DNA of 64,000 nt, from positions 62,001-126,000 of the forward strand of contig NZ_RCSU01000015.1 of assembly GCF_003991355.1 (NCBI RefSeq), given 5' to 3'. A program made the translations under genes and the position numbers. The notes under the pieces are model-generated. The model was not told the DNA's origin. It worked only from the letters and a program-made list of their open reading frames with translations, and searched no databases. The stretch comes from Pseudoflavitalea rhizosphaerae (GTDB lineage Bacteria > Bacteroidota > Bacteroidia > Chitinophagales > Chitinophagaceae). Shown here piece after piece: positions 60,848 to 64,000 of the stretch. Each line of letters starts with the position of its first letter. The stretch's first letter is position 1.

Positions 60848-61486
60848 TTATTTGTTTTTGAAGTCGCCCCTTTTCCAGGCATTCACGAATTCAGCCCAGG
60901 CGAAGGGATTAAAGATATTCTGGGGAGGCGCCTGTCCGTAATAGTAGTACTTGCTGGCATTATTGCGGAGCATCATGTTCGAAGCCTCTCGGCCGTCGGA
61001 TGGGAGGGCCCTGGCCAGGATGCGGCGTTTGGTTTCGTCGTTGTTCTGGCGCGCGATCTCGATGGCATCGGAGGGGATACTGATATTTACGAAGTCCCTT
61101 TCAAACTCTTCCTTGGTGGGACGGGGTTTAATGATAGTGGCAGGGAGATATTCGGCATCTACCACCAGCAACTGGATCATGCTGTACTGGTTGCCTTCAA
61201 TATCCCGGGGAATATCTACTAATTTGGCTTTGTAGCCTACTGAAGTGAACTCGATCTGGTCTCCTTTCATCACCACGATCGAGAACACCCCCTGTTCGTT
61301 ACTGACGGTACCCCGGTTCTGTCCTTTTACAACAACACTCACAGAAGGAATACCCTTCAGGCTGTCAGCTGTCATCACGATCCCATACAATTGAACAACG
61401 GAATCCTTAAGTTTCTCAAATTGGGCGTTGGCCGCAAAGGGAGTGATAATGCTGACTACCAACAGGATTAGTAAATGTCTTTTCAT
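60848..61486 (-). CDS. Secreted protein with a carboxypeptidase-like regulatory domain
   Basis: From the ATG at 61486 the 212-aa protein has a signal peptide (HLLILLVVSIITPFAANAQ) and a CarboxypepD_reg-like beta-sandwich (about 35-110: VQLYGIVMTADSLKGIPSVS, GTVSNEQGVFSIVVMKGDQI, FTSVGYKAK). This is the same domain that precedes many TonB receptors, but here without a barrel. The C-terminal half is helical and basic and ends in WKRGDFKNK. Function unknown. A TTG upstream (61495) is less likely as the start. Confidence 0.82.
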   Translation of the reverse strand: MKRHLLILLVVSIITPFAANAQFEKLKDSVVQLYGIVMTADSLKGIPSVSVVVKGQNRGTVSNEQGVFSIVVMKGDQIEFTSVGYKAKLVDIPRDIEGNQYSMIQLLVVDAEYLPATIIKPRPTKEEFERDFVNISIPSDAIEIARQNNDETKRRILARALPSDGREASNMMLRNNASKYYYYGQAPPQNIFNPFAWAEFVNAWKRGDFKNK

Positions 61487-61546
61487 GCAATTCAAATATA
61501 CAGACTATGAATAAAATACACTCAACAAAATACCCTCCTTAATGGT

Positions 61547-61554
61547 TAATTTTG
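61547..61554 (+). promoter_or_regulatory. -7 element for the mrp gene
   Basis: TAATTTTG matches TAnnTTTG, 36 bp upstream of the ATG at 61591. Confidence 0.55.
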
Positions 61555-61590
61555 CAGCCAACTGATTCTTTTAACAAAATAACTAGACGA

Positions 61591-62691
61591 ATGACCCCGG
61601 AGAAAATATTGCAGGCTTTGAGCAATGTACAGGAGCCTGATCTTGGTAAAGACATTGTGACACTCAACATGGTGAAAGACATCGTGGTGGAAGGCAACAA
61701 TGTTTCCTTCACTGTTGTGCTCACCACTCCGGCCTGCCCCATGAAAGACCTTATCCGGAATGCCTGTGTGAACGCCGTGAAATTGCTGGTGAACAAGGAA
61801 GCGAACGTTACCGTGAATTTCACAGCCAATACCAGCAGCACCCGTAAAGATACCCAGGCCGTTCTTCCCAAAGTGAAAAATATTATTGCTGTTGTGAGTG
61901 GAAAAGGCGGAGTAGGAAAAAGCACCGTTGCTGCCAACCTGGCGCTCGCTATCGCCAGCAGCGGGGCTTCTGTAGGGTTGATGGACGCAGATATTTATGG
62001 TCCGAGTGTGCCCATTATGTTTGGTGTTCGCGGACAAAGGCCGATGATGCGTGCTGTGGAAGGAAGTGAAAAAGGGATGATCGTTCCCCTGGAAAAATAT
62101 GGTATCCGACTTATGAGTATCGGATTGCTGGTAGACGAAAAAAATGCCGTTGTCTGGCGTGGTCCCATGGCAAGCAGCGCTATCCGCCAGTTTGCTACCG
62201 ATGTGGATTGGGATGAGCTGGATTACCTGATCATCGATATGCCTCCTGGTACCGGTGATATTCACCTGACGTTGATGCAAACTGTTCCTGTAACTGGCGT
62301 TGTTGTGGTGACCACTCCGCAGGAAGTGGCGCTGGCCGATGCCAAGAAAGGGATCGCCATGTTCGGACAGGCGCAGATCAGGGTGCCCATTATCGGATTG
62401 GTGGAGAATATGAGCTACTTCACACCTGCAGAATTGCCGGACAATAAATATTATATCTTCGGAAAAGATGGTGGCAAGAAACTGGCTGAAGAATACGACA
62501 TTCCATTCCTTGGTCAGATCCCGCTGGTGCAGGGTATCCGCGAGGGCGGCGACAATGGTAAACCAGTTATGATCAGCGATGATAATGTAACGAAAAGAGC
62601 CTTCATGGAATTCGCCGCCAATACCATCAGGAGCATCGCTATGCGCAATGCAAACCTGGCAGCCACCAGGGTAGTGGAAGTGATCGATTAA
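61591..62691 (+). CDS. Mrp/NBP35-type Fe-S cluster carrier ATPase
   Basis: The 366-aa protein has an N-terminal MIP18/DUF59 domain (about 1-85, LSNVQEPDLGKDIVTLNMVK, TPACPMKD) fused to a P-loop ATPase of the Mrp/ApbC family. The deviant Walker A is GKGGVGKST (104-112). Further motifs are LMDADIYGPSVPIMFG, IIDMPPGTGDIHLTLMQ and VVTTPQEVALADAKKGI, and the fold has the typical length. It probably carries Fe-S clusters to apoproteins in the cytoplasm. The CxxC of eukaryotic NBP35 is not seen. Confidence 0.92.
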   Translation: MTPEKILQALSNVQEPDLGKDIVTLNMVKDIVVEGNNVSFTVVLTTPACPMKDLIRNACVNAVKLLVNKEANVTVNFTANTSSTRKDTQAVLPKVKNIIAVVSGKGGVGKSTVAANLALAIASSGASVGLMDADIYGPSVPIMFGVRGQRPMMRAVEGSEKGMIVPLEKYGIRLMSIGLLVDEKNAVVWRGPMASSAIRQFATDVDWDELDYLIIDMPPGTGDIHLTLMQTVPVTGVVVVTTPQEVALADAKKGIAMFGQAQIRVPIIGLVENMSYFTPAELPDNKYYIFGKDGGKKLAEEYDIPFLGQIPLVQGIREGGDNGKPVMISDDNVTKRAFMEFAANTIRSIAMRNANLAATRVVEVID

Positions 62692-62717
62692 GAATTATCC
62701 CTTTAAAATATCCAACT

Positions 62718-62915
62718 ATGAAACCATTGGTCCTTTCAGTTATTTGTTTATTCACTGTACTGGTTGCCGGTACTGCCTGCCGCAGCACCAAAAAAGTAAC
62801 CGTGGTAAAGTCAAAACCATTACCACCTGGGCAGGTCAAGAAGCTCACGGGATCGCAGTCAGCCAAACCGTATGCGCCTGGGCAGCGCAAGAAGAAGTAT
62901 AAGCATAAACACTGA
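62718..62915 (+). CDS. Small PPGQ-repeat lipoprotein
   Basis: This 65-aa protein has a signal peptide and a possible lipobox at C21 (GTAC). The mature part is short and strongly basic, with two similar units, LPPGQVKKLTG and YAPGQRKKK, ending KYKHKH. Proteins of this pattern are frequent in Bacteroidota, where some carry the unsupported name quinol oxidase subunit 4; nothing in this sequence supports oxidase function. It lies 26 bp after mrp and its stop overlaps the next ATG by one base. Confidence 0.75.
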   Translation: MKPLVLSVICLFTVLVAGTACRSTKKVTVVKSKPLPPGQVKKLTGSQSAKPYAPGQRKKKYKHKH

Positions 62916-63550
62916 TGTATAACCTATCCGAATACGTAGAAAAGGATCCTGCCACCGTGCTGGCTTTTATACAGCAACATCCCTTTGCAACCCTGATCGG
63001 CAGCGATGCCGGAGGCGTTCCTGTAGCAACCCAGGTGCCGCTACTGATCAGGCAGCAAGGAAATTACCTATCGCTGCGCGGTCATATAATGCGGAAGACC
63101 AGCCATCATAAAGCATTTGAACAGAACCCGCGTGTACTGGCGCTTTTCAGCAGTCCGCATACCTACGTGAGCCCGAGTTGGTACAGCAATCCGCGTTCCG
63201 GGGGTACCTGGAATTATATGTCGGTCCAGGCGCAGGGTGAGATGGAGTTTACCAATGAAACAACACTGCTGGAGATCTTACGCGAAACACAGAACCAGTT
63301 CGAGAATGACCCGGCTTCGCCATCTGTGTATGAAAATCTTTCACCGGAATATGTGAACCCATTGGCGAAAGCGATTGTCGGTTTCCAAATAAAGGTTACT
63401 AAACTTGATGCCACTTTCAAGCTGAGCCAGAACCGTGATGAAGCCAGTTACCATAACATCATCGCGCAACTGAAAAAAGGTTCTGCCGATGCTCAGTTCA
63501 TTGCATCGGAAATGGAAAAAAGAGCATCACAATTATTTAAGAACAAATGA
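62915..63550 (+). CDS. PaiB-like FMN-binding protein
   Basis: This 211-aa protein has the PaiB/FMN-binding split-barrel fold (FIQQHPFATLIGSD, VPVATQVPLLI, GHIMRKTSHHKAFEQNPRVL, SPSWYSNPRSGGTWNYMSVQ, FQIKVTKLDATFKLSQNR). In Bacillus PaiB is called a negative transcriptional regulator, but the fold suggests a flavin- or heme-binding enzyme and no DNA-binding motif is visible. It starts in the last base of the small lipoprotein gene, so the pair is translated together. Confidence 0.88.
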   Translation: MYNLSEYVEKDPATVLAFIQQHPFATLIGSDAGGVPVATQVPLLIRQQGNYLSLRGHIMRKTSHHKAFEQNPRVLALFSSPHTYVSPSWYSNPRSGGTWNYMSVQAQGEMEFTNETTLLEILRETQNQFENDPASPSVYENLSPEYVNPLAKAIVGFQIKVTKLDATFKLSQNRDEASYHNIIAQLKKGSADAQFIASEMEKRASQLFKNK

Positions 63551-63576
63551 TCGGCATTATCCTGTAACATTGGGGT

Positions 63577-64000
63577 ATGAAGAAGATCGTTTACACTATT
63601 GCCACAGGCGCTCTGTTGCTGGCAGCCTGTTCCACACAGAAAAAATCAACTGTGCAATTACCCGCATTCGACGCTGAAGGTCACCGCGGCTGCCGCGGCA
63701 TCATGCCGGAGAATACCATTCCCGCCATGCTGCATGCCCTCGATCTCAATATCACCACCCTGGAAATGGATGCCGTGATCACCAAAGACAAACAGGTGGT
63801 CCTCTCGCATGAGCCTTTCTTCAATCATCATATCACTACAAGGCCCGATGGTTCACTGGTGCCTGAGGCCGAAGAGAGAAATCTGAACATCTTCCGGATG
63901 ACCTACGAAGAAACACAGCGCTACGACGTAGGACTCAAGCCCAACCCGGCTTTCCCGAAGCAACGGAAAATGGCCGCCACCAAACCGCTGCTCAGCGAAG
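63577..64000 (+). CDS. Glycerophosphodiester phosphodiesterase, lipoprotein (5' part)
   Basis: The first 141 codons are in the window and the gene runs past its right edge. A signal peptide ends in the lipobox LAAC (C18). The GDPD fold begins with EGHRGCRGIMPENTIPAM (catalytic HR and N), then LEMDAVITKDKQVVLSHEPF with the ExD and H residues of the metal site. It hydrolyses glycerophosphodiesters to glycerol 3-phosphate and an alcohol, here presumably at the membrane surface. It follows the PaiB-like gene by 26 bp. Confidence 0.9.
   Translation, partial: MKKIVYTIATGALLLAACSTQKKSTVQLPAFDAEGHRGCRGIMPENTIPAMLHALDLNITTLEMDAVITKDKQVVLSHEPFFNHHITTRPDGSLVPEAEERNLNIFRMTYEETQRYDVGLKPNPAFPKQRKMAATKPLLSE

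Noticed and set aside
61546-62280. 244-codon open frame on the minus strand
   Set aside because: It lies wholly opposite the mrp gene, whose P-loop and other motifs are intact, and reads as His-rich low-information sequence.

Overview
The window comes from a Bacteroidota chromosome, most probably Chitinophagales/Chitinophagaceae. The evidence is the gene content (TonB-dependent receptor paired with a DUF4249 lipoprotein, LytS/LytTR regulatory pairs, a BACON-domain lipoprotein, a DUF1343/NamZ muramidase, a three-gene pnt operon, a PPGQ-type small lipoprotein) and repeated matches to the Bacteroidota -7 promoter element TAnnTTTG just upstream of genes. No taxon can be fixed from the sequence alone. 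Coding density is high. Most of the window is chromosomal housekeeping and envelope biology, with a few accessory inserts.

Layout. 0-4.5 kb: end of a PlsC-like acyltransferase, acyl-CoA thioesterase, dipeptide epimerase, proline dehydrogenase, dienelactone hydrolase. 4.5-7.0 kb: a tRNA-Val(GAC) gene whose 3' end is repeated 2.3 kb downstream. The two copies bracket a small integrated island carrying a decayed tyrosine-recombinase fragment and an AbiEi/AbiEii type IV toxin-antitoxin pair with palindromic operators. 7-12.3 kb: DUF4249 lipoprotein and TonB-dependent receptor, divergent from a LytS-type kinase and LytTR regulator. The intergenic region holds an 11-bp direct repeat with a 21-bp period, as expected of a LytTR site. 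12.3-22.5 kb: small EF-hand-like protein, truncated fpg/nei relic, outer-membrane barrel, DUF389 protein, BACON lipoprotein, a second LytS/LytTR pair, a GH95-like glycosidase. 22.8-28.5 kb: aspartate:alanine antiporter, aspartate 4-decarboxylase, periplasmic asparaginase and porin, which together read as an Asn/Asp-to-Ala energy-conserving operon. 28.5-34.8 kb: lipoprotein, then a TolC/HlyD/two-permease exporter without its own ATPase gene, then an SDR enzyme. 35-38 kb: membrane-anchored coiled-coil protein, and an operon of sigma factor, 85-aa protein and ClpP paralogue. 38-50 kb: thyA-folA, a methyltransferase, pntAA-pntAB-pntB, an RNA m5C methyltransferase, LysM protein, fmt, UspA, NamZ, FKBP isomerase. 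50-64 kb: CPBP protease, pepT, YpdA-like reductase, SPFH protein, ExbB/ExbD, prmC, ribD, YigZ, DgkA and DUF1361, 3-hydroxybutyryl-CoA dehydrogenase, Mrp ATPase, small lipoprotein, PaiB-like protein and the start of a glycerophosphodiester phosphodiesterase.

The most unusual items are: a four-copy family of nested-palindrome elements (about 130-176 bp; the best copy has 16-bp terminal inverted repeats), three in convergent gaps and one in a divergent promoter region; the tRNA-Val AbiE mini-island; and the sigma/85-aa/ClpP operon. All functional assignments are by reading motifs and family resemblance; no database search was run.
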